Shown: positions 7,592 to 17,235, counted from the stretch's first letter. The stretch: 38,795 nt of DNA from Bacillota bacterium (GCA_029007865.1 JAQXIQ010000022.1:1-38795); one strand, 5' to 3'. Notes: generated by a model not told the origin, from the sequence alone. Made by a program: numbers and translations.

Positions 7592-10500
7592 ATGACAAAC
7601 AAAGATAAAAACACAAACACCGGCAAGGGTTCCGCGCGGTATGCTCATATCCGCGCACAGGCCGCCGTCAAGGCTCAGCATTCTCAGGAGGATGCAGGTT
7701 TAACCGCGGAAAACACCGGTTTGAGCCCCGAGGATACCGCCCGGTTTACCCAGGAGAACACCGAACATCACGCGGATAATACACGCTCGCATATCAAGAA
7801 CGCCTCGCAGGAGACGGAAGCTGCGCCGCAGCAATACGGCATGACAAGCGCGTCCGGCGTACGCGGCGACGGTTACGAAACCTACAGCGAAAACCTTTTC
7901 ATTGAGAATGTGGAAAGGAGCAGCGAAGAAATAGCTCAGGCAAAGCAACGCAATGAGCAGCGCCGTGCAATGGAGCTGGAGCGCACCCTGGTTTCGGGGG
8001 ACAGCAACGATACTGGCAGCATCTATATCAACGAAAGCGAGGTTGCACAGGAAGTGAGCAATACGGCAGATTCCCGCAGGTCAGGGAAAAAGAAAAAGAA
8101 AAACGCTTTCCTGGACAGCATACCCGAATTGTTCAAAAACCGCACCAAGCCGCGTAATTATTTCCTCAATCTGGCCTTCACCACCGGAAAGTTGTTGCTT
8201 GTTTGCGTGCTGGTTCTGGGCTTCAGCGGTCTGGGCGCCGTACTCGGGCTTGCCAAGGCGTATGTTGATTCCATTCCCACTCTGGACTTTTCCGTCTTTA
8301 CCGAAACGCCTCTGGCATCTGTCATATATGATGTCAACGGCAACGTGCTGACCAACTATTACGGCTCGGAAAACCGAGAATGGGCAAAGCTGGACGAGAT
8401 CCCGCAGTATCTTAAGGATGCCGTCGTTGCGGTTGAGGATGTACGCTTTTACAGGCATATAGGCATTGACTTCAAGCGCCTGATAGGTTCCTTTATTCTT
8501 AATGCCACCAGCGACTCCGTCCAGGGCGGCTCCACCATCACGCAGCAGCTTATCAAAAACCAGCTGCTGTCCACAGAGCAGACCTATAAGCGCAAGATCC
8601 GCGAGGCATATCTTGCTATAAAACTGGAGGAGACCTATACCAAAGATCAGATACTGGAGTTTTATCTCAACACCATTCCGCTGGGCGGCCTGATATACGG
8701 CGTCAAAACCGCCGCAAGAGACTATTTCAACAAGGATCTGTCCGAGCTTACCCTGCTGGAATGCGCTACGATAGCCGGAATAACCAATAACCCTACCAGA
8801 TATAACCCCAGGCTCAATTATTATACCCGCAACAACCCGGAGCAGACCGATGCGCGCACTCGCAAGGTGCTCTATGAAATGTATTCAAACGGCTTTATTT
8901 CCAAGGAGGAATACGATCAGGCACTAAGCGAGGAGCTGGTGGTTTGCGAAAAATCCCCTATTTCCAGCAGCTATGAAATGCTTTCCTTTGTGGAATATGC
9001 CGTCTATGACGCCATAACGCAGCTGCTTAAGGTAAACAATCTGCCTGACACGCCGGAGAACCGTTCCTCCATTGATAAGCTTATACGCGAAAACGGCTAC
9101 AGCATTTATACCACTATTGACCCCGAGCAGCAAAAAGCCGCCGAAAACGCTGTATATTCGTATGATAACTACCCGTCCATGCGCTACGACGATGACCGGT
9201 ACAGCATTTCCGGACGCAATCCGGACGGCTCGTACATTACCCTTGTGCAGCCGCAGGCAGCCAGCGTTGTCATTGATTACAGGACGGGATATATAGCCGC
9301 CATGGTAGGAGGCCGCCAGGCGCCCACAGGACTTAAAACCTACAACAGGGCTTATTCCTCCACCATGCCCGTAGGCTCTTCCATAAAGCCGCTTGCGGTT
9401 TACGGTCCTGCTATCGAATCAGGCCTTGCGCCCGGCACCATAATGTACGATACCCGTTCGCCCATACTGAACTGGGATACCGAATACGGTTACCCCAGAA
9501 ACTATAACGATAAGGGCTACACTGGAGCAATGACTCTTCGCACCGCTCTTACAAAGTCCACCAATACAGTAGCCGCGCAGGTGCTTATGTATTATGTCGG
9601 CGCCGAAAATGCATATAACACCCTGGTGGCGCTGGGTGTTGACCCATCCCATATACACAGAGACGGCCCCGGTCTGGCCCTAGGAACATCCGGCATTACG
9701 CCTTTGGAAATGGCAGGAGCTTACTCCGCCATCGCCAATATGGGACAGTATATCCAGCCCATTTCCTTTACCAAGATTACGGACAAGAACGGCGACACCG
9801 TCCTTGATATGCTGGCACGCCAGGAGCGGCGGCAGGTTTTTAAGCCCTCAACAGCTTATATGCTTATTGATATGCTCAATTCCGCACTTACAACCAATAA
9901 ATCCGCCGCTCTTATAAACGGTCAGACCGTAGGAGGAAAGACCGGAACCACAATTGAATCAAGAGGAGTATTCTTCGCCGGCTTTTCCGGCTATTATGCT
10001 TGTTCGGTATGGATAGGCAGTGACGATTACAAGCCTCTGTCCGCCTCTACTACCGGTTCTTCTCATGCCGCAAAGCTGTGGCACAATATAATGGAGCCTC
10101 TGCATGACGGCCTGTCAAATAGACCGATTGCCGACATGACCGCAGATTCCCTCGGCATTACTCGGGTCAGGTTCTGCAAATACTCCGGAAAGCTCGCCAC
10201 CGATGCCTGCCCCGAAACCGTAAATGATATCGGTCTGTACAGTGATCTTATAACCGACCAGTGCACCTGTCACCAGGTTGTTACGATATGCGCCGAAACC
10301 GGCTGCCTTGCCACCGAAGAATGCACGGATACCCGTCAGATTACTTTGCTGAGCATACCCACAAGCGGTCAGCTTGCATTTATGTACAACAATTATCACG
10401 AAATATATGCCGAATACTGGCCCGAACCCGACCAGCCTCTCATACCGTGCGGAAAGCATAACGGGCAATGGAGCGAAGACTATCTGCAGAAAATCCAGCT

Positions 10501-10708
10501 TCGCAACAATGCTCAGAGCCTGATGGACCGTGCGCAGATATTGCTGGATTCGGGAGCGCTGCCGGAAACACAGTCCGCTCAGCTCGGCGAATTCATGCAA
10601 AAACTAAGCGAGGTATGCAGCGATCTCGACGCTTACTCGGTTTCCGAAATTACAGAGCGGTATAATGACCTGCTGTATTATATGAACCTCTTAACTCAGG
10701 AAGGCTGA
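7592..10708 (+). CDS. Class A penicillin-binding protein (glycosyltransferase 51 + transpeptidase)
   Basis: A 1038-residue bifunctional peptidoglycan synthase (PBP1A type). Order: a roughly 200-residue hydrophilic cytoplasmic tail rich in Glu, Asn and Thr, with [ED][ND]T recurring every 7-8 residues; a transmembrane helix (GKLLLVCVLVLGFSGLGAVL); a GT51 domain with EDVRFYRHIG and GGSTITQQLIKNQ; and a transpeptidase domain with the SxxK motif GSSIK, the SxN motif STN and GGKTGTT. A Cys-rich segment (CTCHQ, CAETGC) and a helical tail follow. All catalytic motifs look intact, so it should polymerise and cross-link glycan strands outside the membrane. Start: the ATG at 7592 has AAAGGAG unusually far upstream (17 bases). 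The track start at 7457 lies within the promoter. Confidence 0.95.
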   Translation: MTNKDKNTNTGKGSARYAHIRAQAAVKAQHSQEDAGLTAENTGLSPEDTARFTQENTEHHADNTRSHIKNASQETEAAPQQYGMTSASGVRGDGYETYSENLFIENVERSSEEIAQAKQRNEQRRAMELERTLVSGDSNDTGSIYINESEVAQEVSNTADSRRSGKKKKKNAFLDSIPELFKNRTKPRNYFLNLAFTTGKLLLVCVLVLGFSGLGAVLGLAKAYVDSIPTLDFSVFTETPLASVIYDVNGNVLTNYYGSENREWAKLDEIPQYLKDAVVAVEDVRFYRHIGIDFKRLIGSFILNATSDSVQGGSTITQQLIKNQLLSTEQTYKRKIREAYLAIKLEETYTKDQILEFYLNTIPLGGLIYGVKTAARDYFNKDLSELTLLECATIAGITNNPTRYNPRLNYYTRNNPEQTDARTRKVLYEMYSNGFISKEEYDQALSEELVVCEKSPISSSYEMLSFVEYAVYDAITQLLKVNNLPDTPENRSSIDKLIRENGYSIYTTIDPEQQKAAENAVYSYDNYPSMRYDDDRYSISGRNPDGSYITLVQPQAASVVIDYRTGYIAAMVGGRQAPTGLKTYNRAYSSTMPVGSSIKPLAVYGPAIESGLAPGTIMYDTRSPILNWDTEYGYPRNYNDKGYTGAMTLRTALTKSTNTVAAQVLMYYVGAENAYNTLVALGVDPSHIHRDGPGLALGTSGITPLEMAGAYSAIANMGQYIQPISFTKITDKNGDTVLDMLARQERRQVFKPSTAYMLIDMLNSALTTNKSAALINGQTVGGKTGTTIESRGVFFAGFSGYYACSVWIGSDDYKPLSASTTGSSHAAKLWHNIMEPLHDGLSNRPIADMTADSLGITRVRFCKYSGKLATDACPETVNDIGLYSDLITDQCTCHQVVTICAETGCLATEECTDTRQITLLSIPTSGQLAFMYNNYHEIYAEYWPEPDQPLIPCGKHNGQWSEDYLQKIQLRNNAQSLMDRAQILLDSGALPETQSAQLGEFMQKLSEVCSDLDAYSVSEITERYNDLLYYMNLLTQEG

Positions 10709-10747
10709 CAGCCTGCCGGGCCGCCGACTTATTAAAAGCATGTCTTG

Positions 10748-10773
10748 GGGCGCACTCCGTAAGGAGGGCGCCC
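10748..10773. terminator. Hairpin between convergent PBP and surface-protein genes
   Basis: GGGCGC-A-CTCC-GTAA-GGAG-G-GCGCCC forms a near-perfect stem with a tetraloop. It is followed by AAAAACTGTTTTG on the plus strand. The U-tract is displaced, so strength is uncertain, but the position between two converging genes fits a terminator. A second weaker stem (CAGAGCAGG / CCTGCCCTG) lies at about 10841-10880. Confidence 0.6.
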
Positions 10774-10920
10774 AAAAACTGTTTTGATGCTTTTTGATCA
10801 GCACTCTCCCTCCCTTTTCATTTGATTTCACAATAAAACAGAGCAGGAATTCCGACTATCCAGTCATCATCCCTGCCCTGATTTTAATGTTTTACAGCAC
10901 CTTAAAGGTATTGCATTATA

Positions 10921-13900
10921 TTATTTATCCAGCTTTCCTTTCTTCTTTTTGTCTACAATAATCGCAGTTCCGCCGGCAACTACTGCCGCTGCAGCAACGG
11001 CGCAAACAGCAACAACTACCGTCGTATTCCCGTTATTATTGTCGCCCTCTCCCGTCGAATCACTGCTGACCGTGATTGCTTTAATAAGGGCTTTCATTTG
11101 CGAATTTGTAAGCAACGGATTGCTCAATCCTTCGGAAGCTTTTACATATACCTCGTCTTTATCCGAGGTTCCGTCAGCCTTAAGATAAGCCTGCATAGCA
11201 GTCTCAAGTAAAGACTTATCGCAGAAAGGTTTTCCGTAAGCTTCTATCTCAGCCAACTGGAGCATATATCCATCCGCCGATGCGGCATCTCCACCAAGTT
11301 TTGTAGCAATCAGTTTTACGAATCTCGCTTTTACCGGAGCGTCCAGATTGACTGTGTAATTCTCGTCCGGAGCCTTACTGTCCGTCTCATTTGCTATATC
11401 AATCCAGGCAATACCGTTTTCCGACAGTTGAATCCTGAAGTCCACCGGCCAGCACTTTGCGCCTTTGGGGTAAACAACCACTTTATCCACATTAAATATA
11501 TCGCAAAAGTCGATTATTACATATTCGGTTGCGTCGGGATTTCTATGCAATTTAACATCAGATGTCCAGCCTGTGTCAAGATCTCCGTCATTGATATACA
11601 AAGCACCCCAGTTCCACTGACGGTATACTTCACTTGTGTCCGAAGAAACCTCATAAGGCTTATTAAGTGCTAAGTTCATGCCTTCGGTATATTCAACAGG
11701 TTCTTCGTCTTCGGCGAAAGCCAAGGGAGCAGGAATCTTGCCGTCGGGATCATCATATACTTCAATTTCGGCAAGCGCAAGATATTCTTCGTAATAGCCG
11801 GAAAATTCAAGCATTATATACTGCGCCTTAACGGCAGCGAACGTCAATGAAGGAACAGACATGCTTTCGATTTTGTATCCGGAAATACCGGCAACCTGCC
11901 GCCAATGAACCTTGTCGTCCGAAACCGATACCTTAATATCCGAAGCAAAATTCCGTCCCAGCGTCACCCTTGAGCCCGCAGGATAAATGTCAACCCTTGT
12001 AAACTCGCGAACGCCCGGGAACGCAACAACAATTTTACTTGCGCTGTTGCCATCGGAAGCCCAACCCTGCGTACCGTCGGCAGCCGCCGCTTTGATGCCG
12101 TCATTGAGGTTGTTCATATACTTATCGTTGGTACCGCATGAGCTATCGCAAATGATTTGAGCGTCAAGAGCAATATTATCCTTGGAAACCGTGTTAATCT
12201 TGTCATGCATTGTGAAATCAACATTTTCGGGCAAAGCAAACAGCTCGCCGTCACCCGCCGCAAGAGTAAGCGTGATTTGGTTGTCGTTAATCGCAAAGTT
12301 CTCAAGTGAACCGTTAACCTTGCTGACCTTCTGTATGGAAGTGATAGACGAGTCAAGCTTCAAGGAAAACGTTTTTTCTTTCAAAAAGTCGTTGTTTACC
12401 ACCATTATGTAGTTTCTGCCCGTGTTTTTATCGCGCAAAAGAGAAACGGTAAAACCGGTGTTATCCGTAGCTTGAACAGGAAAATCGCCGGGGATTTTTT
12501 TCTGTCCCCATGTATTGCCGTTCAGATATACCTCTACCGCATCGCAATTGATAAGAGTCTTACCAAGCGCAAGAACTTCAGCGTCAACCATCTTAACTGT
12601 TTCGTAATGAGCATTCGGAACTCCGTGGGGAGAAATTATACCGTCATTGAAGGGCTCGCTTCTGTTTACGGGAGTAAACCATGTAAAGTATGATATCTGC
12701 TTATATCCGTAAGCAAGATACATATATACTTCATATCTGATGGCACTGTCCTCGGGTCTGCGGAAACCGTTTATAAGCTCGACAGTCTGAATATATGCGC
12801 CGGTTTTTACATTATTGTCAAGACCGACCTGTCTTACAACCTGCATATTGGAAAGGAACCCTTCCCTGTCCATTGAACCGGCAGCTACGCCGAACGGGTA
12901 CCTGTCGTACATCAGATAGTCGAGGGTATACCCTGAAGCCTCACAAAGCTTACACCAGTCGTCAAGCTGACTCTTATATGTCTCCATTGAAGGATAAGCT
13001 GCCGAAGGCAGGAAATTCAAATGCATATATCTGTCGGGATCGGCATCCTTCAGATTTTTATAGCCGCCGATATACAGATTTGGGTTATACGGCTCATCGA
13101 GGATATAGTATCCACCTACCGACGGTATGTTCTTGTATTCGTCCACTATGCTCTTTATTGTATCAGCCGATGCATTAAGCACATTGTTCCCAAGCCTGCT
13201 GTCTCCGACCGTCATCTGCAAACCGTATTTATTGCAAAGACGAAGCATTTCCATTTGCGTCTCTTTGTCATCCAGCAGATCGTTTGCGCCCATAACATAA
13301 GTGATATTAGCATCCGCAATGAGCTTATATTGCTCATCATTTATATAATCCTTTGTGGGCGGCCAGAAAATAGAAATCATAATATTGTCATCAAAAGGGG
13401 TAGGTCTCTCTTTCACTACAACCACCTCACATTTATCACTGAGATTATTCGCGCTGTCTGTAGCGGTTATTGTTGCTTTTCCAACGGCTTTGGCAGTTAC
13501 GACCCCATCGGAATCCACCGTCGCAACCGCGGGATTATCCGACCCCCATGTTACCAACGCTGCTTTTTCTGCATTTATCGCAGTTGCGGTAAGTGTATCG
13601 GAAGTGCCCCGAAGCAGTTCCAAAGCACACTTTGAGATCCTGAGAGTGGGTACCTTTTCAACAGGCGGCTCGTCGGATACTGCGTAAACGGCGATCTCAC
13701 CAAGCTGCACCAGGAGCCCGTCAGACGCCTGCCCCGCGCCTGCGGATTCAACCGCATATCTTTCATAAACATGGATCTGAACATATTGAACCGTTACCGC
13801 AGCAAATCTATGAATGTTCGGTGCAGTGGGTGACTTTACATTTTTCTTTGAATCGGCAACCTCGGTATACCGCTTACCGTCGGCGGATACTTTGACCTTA

Positions 13901-14301
13901 TATGATGTCGGGAATACCGCCGAGGTACCTTTGGGGAACACGCCTACTGCTGATACTTCGGCAGGGTTCTTGAGCTTAATGGTTATTGTAACAGGCGCTG
14001 TTTTATCGGTTTCCTGATCATAAGGGTTTGTTGACCAGCCAAAATCCGTATTGCCGTCAATCAAAAATCTTTTATCCCATAATTCGCCGGGCATCTGGTA
14101 GCTGTTCTCTTCACCTTTCTTATTTGCAGTGCAATCAGATATGGTAACCTCGGCACCTCCGGCGACATTCCGAGTGGAGGGCGGCGCATTGCCCGCAATC
14201 GAGTCATCCGTTCCTTCAAAAGCGAGCGCCGGTACTTGTGCAAGCAGCACCATAACCGTCATAAGCAAAGCAATAATACTGCACAGGTTTTTCTTTTTCA
14301 T
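10921..14301 (-). CDS. Large membrane-anchored surface protein: discoidin, Big2, TIM-barrel hydrolase-like, discoidin x2
   Basis: A 1126-residue secreted protein. Order by rough residue: signal peptide (1-27, ending PALAFEG); F5/8 type C (discoidin) domain 45-210; bacterial Ig-like Big2 domain 220-295 (VTWGSDNPAVATVDSDGVVTA); a barrel-like region 300-600 with YYILDEPY, where the Glu is a candidate acid/base; a beta-rich region; discoidin domains at about 705-860 and 880-1030; a FIVAR-like helical segment; a Thr/Asn linker; then a C-terminal transmembrane helix with a KKKKGKLDK tail. There is no LPXTG motif, so anchoring is by the helix. Discoidin domains bind glycans, so a role in host or dietary glycan handling is likely. 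The substrate is unknown. Start at 14301 is set by GGAGG six bases upstream; the track start at 14388 is rejected. Confidence 0.85.
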   Translation of the reverse strand: MKKKNLCSIIALLMTVMVLLAQVPALAFEGTDDSIAGNAPPSTRNVAGGAEVTISDCTANKKGEENSYQMPGELWDKRFLIDGNTDFGWSTNPYDQETDKTAPVTITIKLKNPAEVSAVGVFPKGTSAVFPTSYKVKVSADGKRYTEVADSKKNVKSPTAPNIHRFAAVTVQYVQIHVYERYAVESAGAGQASDGLLVQLGEIAVYAVSDEPPVEKVPTLRISKCALELLRGTSDTLTATAINAEKAALVTWGSDNPAVATVDSDGVVTAKAVGKATITATDSANNLSDKCEVVVVKERPTPFDDNIMISIFWPPTKDYINDEQYKLIADANITYVMGANDLLDDKETQMEMLRLCNKYGLQMTVGDSRLGNNVLNASADTIKSIVDEYKNIPSVGGYYILDEPYNPNLYIGGYKNLKDADPDRYMHLNFLPSAAYPSMETYKSQLDDWCKLCEASGYTLDYLMYDRYPFGVAAGSMDREGFLSNMQVVRQVGLDNNVKTGAYIQTVELINGFRRPEDSAIRYEVYMYLAYGYKQISYFTWFTPVNRSEPFNDGIISPHGVPNAHYETVKMVDAEVLALGKTLINCDAVEVYLNGNTWGQKKIPGDFPVQATDNTGFTVSLLRDKNTGRNYIMVVNNDFLKEKTFSLKLDSSITSIQKVSKVNGSLENFAINDNQITLTLAAGDGELFALPENVDFTMHDKINTVSKDNIALDAQIICDSSCGTNDKYMNNLNDGIKAAAADGTQGWASDGNSASKIVVAFPGVREFTRVDIYPAGSRVTLGRNFASDIKVSVSDDKVHWRQVAGISGYKIESMSVPSLTFAAVKAQYIMLEFSGYYEEYLALAEIEVYDDPDGKIPAPLAFAEDEEPVEYTEGMNLALNKPYEVSSDTSEVYRQWNWGALYINDGDLDTGWTSDVKLHRNPDATEYVIIDFCDIFNVDKVVVYPKGAKCWPVDFRIQLSENGIAWIDIANETDSKAPDENYTVNLDAPVKARFVKLIATKLGGDAASADGYMLQLAEIEAYGKPFCDKSLLETAMQAYLKADGTSDKDEVYVKASEGLSNPLLTNSQMKALIKAITVSSDSTGEGDNNNGNTTVVVAVCAVAAAAVVAGGTAIIVDKKKKGKLDK

Positions 14302-14359
14302 ACTGATCCTCCGTACCATAATAACCGCAAAACATCCAAAGGTATTACCGGTTAAACAC

Positions 14360-14388
14360 AGGTTAACATATATAATCACGATTGTCAA
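14360..14388 (-). promoter_or_regulatory. Predicted promoter and operator-like repeats for the surface-protein gene
   Basis: On the minus strand TTGACA (14383-14388) is followed after 17 bases by TAACCT (14360-14365) with an upstream TG. The -10 region overlaps TTAACC direct repeats and a near-palindrome TTAACCGGTAA, which could be a repressor site. The poor -10 next to a perfect -35 suggests a regulated promoter. Confidence 0.55.
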
Positions 14389-14419
14389 TACGCAAAATAC
14401 ATTTATACTTCCCGTCCAT

Positions 14420-14458
14420 ATAATAACAAAGGGAGAAACCGTCGAAACGGTTTCTCCC
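14420..14458 (-). terminator. Intrinsic terminator of the MerR-kinase gene
   Basis: A perfect 12-bp stem (GGGAGAAACCGT / ACGGTTTCTCCC) with a CGAA loop, followed on the minus strand by TTTGTTATTAT. It separates the kinase gene from the surface-protein gene, so the latter needs its own promoter. Confidence 0.85.
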
Positions 14459-14499
14459 CGAGTTATGCTGTCGGTTTGCGGATATAATATTTGCGGTCA

Positions 14500-16215
14500 C
14501 TATTCAGAAATCGCGTTAGAAGCAAAAAGCGCTGCGCCGACCGCAGATTCTTCGGTCAGATCGGAAACAGAAGGTTTGCTGCCGAAATACTCCTCTATCA
14601 CCGTACACAGCAGCGGATTTTTTCTGACGGCATTTCCGGATGCAATTATGCAGCCGCTATTGCTTTTATCCATTTTTACATAAGCATCATACAATTCCTT
14701 TATCATGCCGTGCATTACCCCGTTAACAAGATAGCCCGGGAGAAAATTGTCCGCCGTTATACCCGTAATACTGCCTGTTTTATCCGGCTCAAGACGCGTT
14801 CCGCAGAAAGCGGTACACACCTCCGGAACTCTGACTTCGGGGCCGCATTGCTTTGCGAGCTTTTCCAACAGTCCGTACTGCTCGTGCTCCTCTCCGGTGG
14901 CGGTCTGTATTACGGCGCGCATAAACCGTTCCGTAAGAGCATAAGCATAGCCCCCGCACAGCGCCGAGTAGCACTTAAGGAATTTTCCGTTAAAATACGG
15001 CCGTATCTCAATGCCTTCATCGGTACTGCAGCAATTGTCGCACACCACCGATATCTGACTTCCGGTGCCGATATTGATTAACACCGCATCCTCGCTGCTT
15101 CCGGCCGTGGCTCCCAAAAAACTTGCCTGATGATCACCTATAGCCGTGTAAACCGGGATTCTGCCATCATGTAGCCCAACCTGCTGCGCCGAATTAACCA
15201 CCTCCGGCAAAACCGAAATATCCACGCCCAGCCTGCAAAGCGCTTCGCGGTCAAAGTCCATCGTCCGCAGATCAAAGTACCCCAGCGACGCAGCGTTTAT
15301 TGCGTGCATCAGCGGCTTCTTTCTGCCGGTGAGCCGCATACAGGCATAATCCATCACGGTACATATCGTCGCGCCGTCGCCCGGTATTTCCCCGCTTTGC
15401 GTCAGACAGAAATGTGTAAGCAGTCCGTACCCCGTCGGAACCCTTATCCCGGTACGCCGGTATGCCTCGTCACAGTATGTTCCCTCACCGTTGAAGATTC
15501 TGTCGCCGCTCTTATCCTGCCAGGTGTACAGCGGAGAAACGCTGTGCCCCTCGCAGTCCAGATACAGTATACCGTGCATTTGCCCCGTAACGCCTATCGC
15601 GCTGATATTTGGATAGGTACGCTTAACCATATCAAGAAGCGCCGTAACCTCGGAAATTATCTTTTCCGGATCCTGAGTTTTATATCCCGCGCCGCCCGGT
15701 ACAGCGCTGTTATTCGGTATATTATACGACTCCTCCGAGGCATTCTCTCTGTTTACAACAACAAGGCTTATTGTGCTGGTTCCGATATCTATACCCACCG
15801 TCACCGGAGCCTCCCTGCGGAAGCCCGAGTCGGTATCCTCTGTTTTTTTGCCGGAAGCAAGCTCGCTGTCCCGCAGAGCCTGCAGCATGACATTCCAGTC
15901 AGAACAGTTTTCCAGCATGGTACGGCACATTTCCAACTGCTGCGAGTTATTCAGCCTGTCCTCCCTCAGCGTTTTTAACCGTGTTTTTATCAGCGATTCC
16001 AGAGAGATCATTCCGTTCTGCCAAAGCAGTATATCGGAAATACTGACATCCACGGCTCTCAAAGCCTTTATCCTGAGTATCTTGCCTATGAGTTCCTCAC
16101 TGTACTCACGGTAAGCATTGTCCTTTCTTTCCGTGCTGAACAAGCCCTTATCCTCATAGAACCTCAGGGTTTTCTTGCTCAGACCGGTTCTGTCCGAAGC
16201 TTCGTTGATATTCAT
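14500..16215 (-). CDS. MerR-type DNA-binding domain fused to FGGY sugar kinase (sedoheptulokinase-like)
   Basis: A 571-residue fusion. Residues 1-70 are a MerR winged-helix domain (INEASDRTGLSKKTLRFYEDKGLF, with wing NAYREYSEE); about 75-130 is a helical linker like the MerR dimerisation coil. From about 137 a full FGGY kinase follows: GIDIGTSTISLVVV phosphate loop, GVTGQMHGILYLD, catalytic Asp in AIGDHQASFLGA, NIGTGSQ, and the C-terminal ATP site ASGNAVRKNPLL. The GQMHGI segment resembles the sedoheptulokinase branch. MerR proteins activate promoters on sensing a ligand; here a kinase takes the sensor's place, so sugar-controlled transcription is inferred. Start: ATG at 16215 has AAAAGGA nine bases upstream; ATGs at 16224 and 16221 are too close to it. 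The frame is continuous. Confidence 0.9.
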   Translation of the reverse strand: MNINEASDRTGLSKKTLRFYEDKGLFSTERKDNAYREYSEELIGKILRIKALRAVDVSISDILLWQNGMISLESLIKTRLKTLREDRLNNSQQLEMCRTMLENCSDWNVMLQALRDSELASGKKTEDTDSGFRREAPVTVGIDIGTSTISLVVVNRENASEESYNIPNNSAVPGGAGYKTQDPEKIISEVTALLDMVKRTYPNISAIGVTGQMHGILYLDCEGHSVSPLYTWQDKSGDRIFNGEGTYCDEAYRRTGIRVPTGYGLLTHFCLTQSGEIPGDGATICTVMDYACMRLTGRKKPLMHAINAASLGYFDLRTMDFDREALCRLGVDISVLPEVVNSAQQVGLHDGRIPVYTAIGDHQASFLGATAGSSEDAVLINIGTGSQISVVCDNCCSTDEGIEIRPYFNGKFLKCYSALCGGYAYALTERFMRAVIQTATGEEHEQYGLLEKLAKQCGPEVRVPEVCTAFCGTRLEPDKTGSITGITADNFLPGYLVNGVMHGMIKELYDAYVKMDKSNSGCIIASGNAVRKNPLLCTVIEEYFGSKPSVSDLTEESAVGAALFASNAISE

Positions 16216-16249
16216 CCGCATCATTCCTTTTATATTGGCTGATACTGAT

Positions 16250-16278
16250 TTTATACTTTACAGCAGGTGGAATGTCAA
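16250..16278 (-). promoter_or_regulatory. Predicted promoter of the MerR-kinase gene
   Basis: On the minus strand TTGACA (16273-16278), a 17-base spacer and TATAAA (16250-16255). Near-consensus sigma-A spacing, 35 bases before the chosen start. MerR-activated promoters usually have 19-20-base spacers, so this one looks constitutive or repressed rather than MerR-activated. Confidence 0.75.
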
Positions 16279-16416
16279 GAAAAACATACAAAATAAACTG
16301 CAAATAATTGCAAACACAAAGCTTATGGCAATGTATGCTCTGATCTTGCGGGCGAGCTTGTGACACGGTTATTTTAATCAGACTGTTTTCAATATGTACT
16401 CCAACTTTTTCGTGTT

Positions 16417-16430
16417 TTATGTTATAATAC
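16417..16430 (+). promoter_or_regulatory. Extended -10 promoter of the nitroreductase-SDR unit
   Basis: TTATGTTATAATAC, an extended -10 (TGTTATAAT) with no good -35 at 17 bases. It lies about 95 bases before the nitroreductase ATG and is identical over 14 bases to the -10 block before the PBP gene. Confidence 0.6.
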
Positions 16431-16522
16431 TTCAGCGATGCACTCTTTATAAATTTACCAGTGCTTCACAAAAGCATACCGGCATCGCCGGGCACGGCCA
16501 TGCTTGCAGAAAGGACAGTATT

Positions 16523-17188
16523 ATGGATCTTATCACGGCAATACACGAACGGCACAGTGTTCGCCGCTACACGGACAGCAAAATCCCCGACGATATAATC
16601 TGCGCTCTGCAGGAGGAGATCAATGCCTGCAACAGCGCTTCGGGTCTGCACATTCAGCTCGTGCTCAATGAGCCGAAAGCGTTCGACTGCTTTATGGCTC
16701 ATTACGGCAAATTCAGCGGCGTAAAAAACTATATTGCCTTGGTTGGCCCCAAAAGCTCGGAGCTGGACGGCCTTTGCGGGTATTACGGAGAACGGCTGGT
16801 GCTTAAAGCTCAGCAACTGGGGCTGAACACCTGCTGGGTAGCTATGTCATACAAAAAGATCCCCGGCGCGTTCCGGGCGTGCAAAGGCGAAAAGCTCACC
16901 GTGGTGATTGCCTTTGGCTACGGCGCTTCACAGGGCTGCGCGCACACTTCCAAATCCGCTCAGTCCGTCAGCAACATAAACGACGCCTCTCCGGACTGGT
17001 TCCGGGCAGGCGTGGAAGCCGCGCTTCTGGCTCCCACCGCCATGAATCAGCAAAAGTTCACTCTTACCTATTCGGGCGGTAAGGTGTCTGCCAAGGCAGG
17101 CCCGGGTTTTTATACGGCACTGGATCTTGGCATTGTCAAATATCACTTTGAAATCGGTGCCGGCCGCGAAAACTTTGAGTGGGTATGA
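16523..17188 (+). CDS. Nitroreductase-family protein (double-half type)
   Basis: A 221-residue flavoprotein-like oxidoreductase. It opens with AIHERHSVRRYTDSKIP, the FMN-phosphate contact typical of nitroreductases. The second half contains AGVEAALLAPTAMNQQKFTLTY and a closing DLGIVKYHFEIGAG, as in TM1586-type proteins where two half-domains are fused in one chain. Such enzymes use FMN and NAD(P)H; the substrate here is unknown. The ATG at 16523 has AAAGGA upstream. The ORF-track start at 16394 lies before the promoter and is rejected. It is followed 47 bases later by a short-chain dehydrogenase, so the two may be one redox operon. Confidence 0.85.
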   Translation: MDLITAIHERHSVRRYTDSKIPDDIICALQEEINACNSASGLHIQLVLNEPKAFDCFMAHYGKFSGVKNYIALVGPKSSELDGLCGYYGERLVLKAQQLGLNTCWVAMSYKKIPGAFRACKGEKLTVVIAFGYGASQGCAHTSKSAQSVSNINDASPDWFRAGVEAALLAPTAMNQQKFTLTYSGGKVSAKAGPGFYTALDLGIVKYHFEIGAGRENFEWV

Positions 17189-17235
17189 AGCCCGGCGCAT
17201 AAGCACGGACTAACAGAATCACGGAGGATAAAAAA

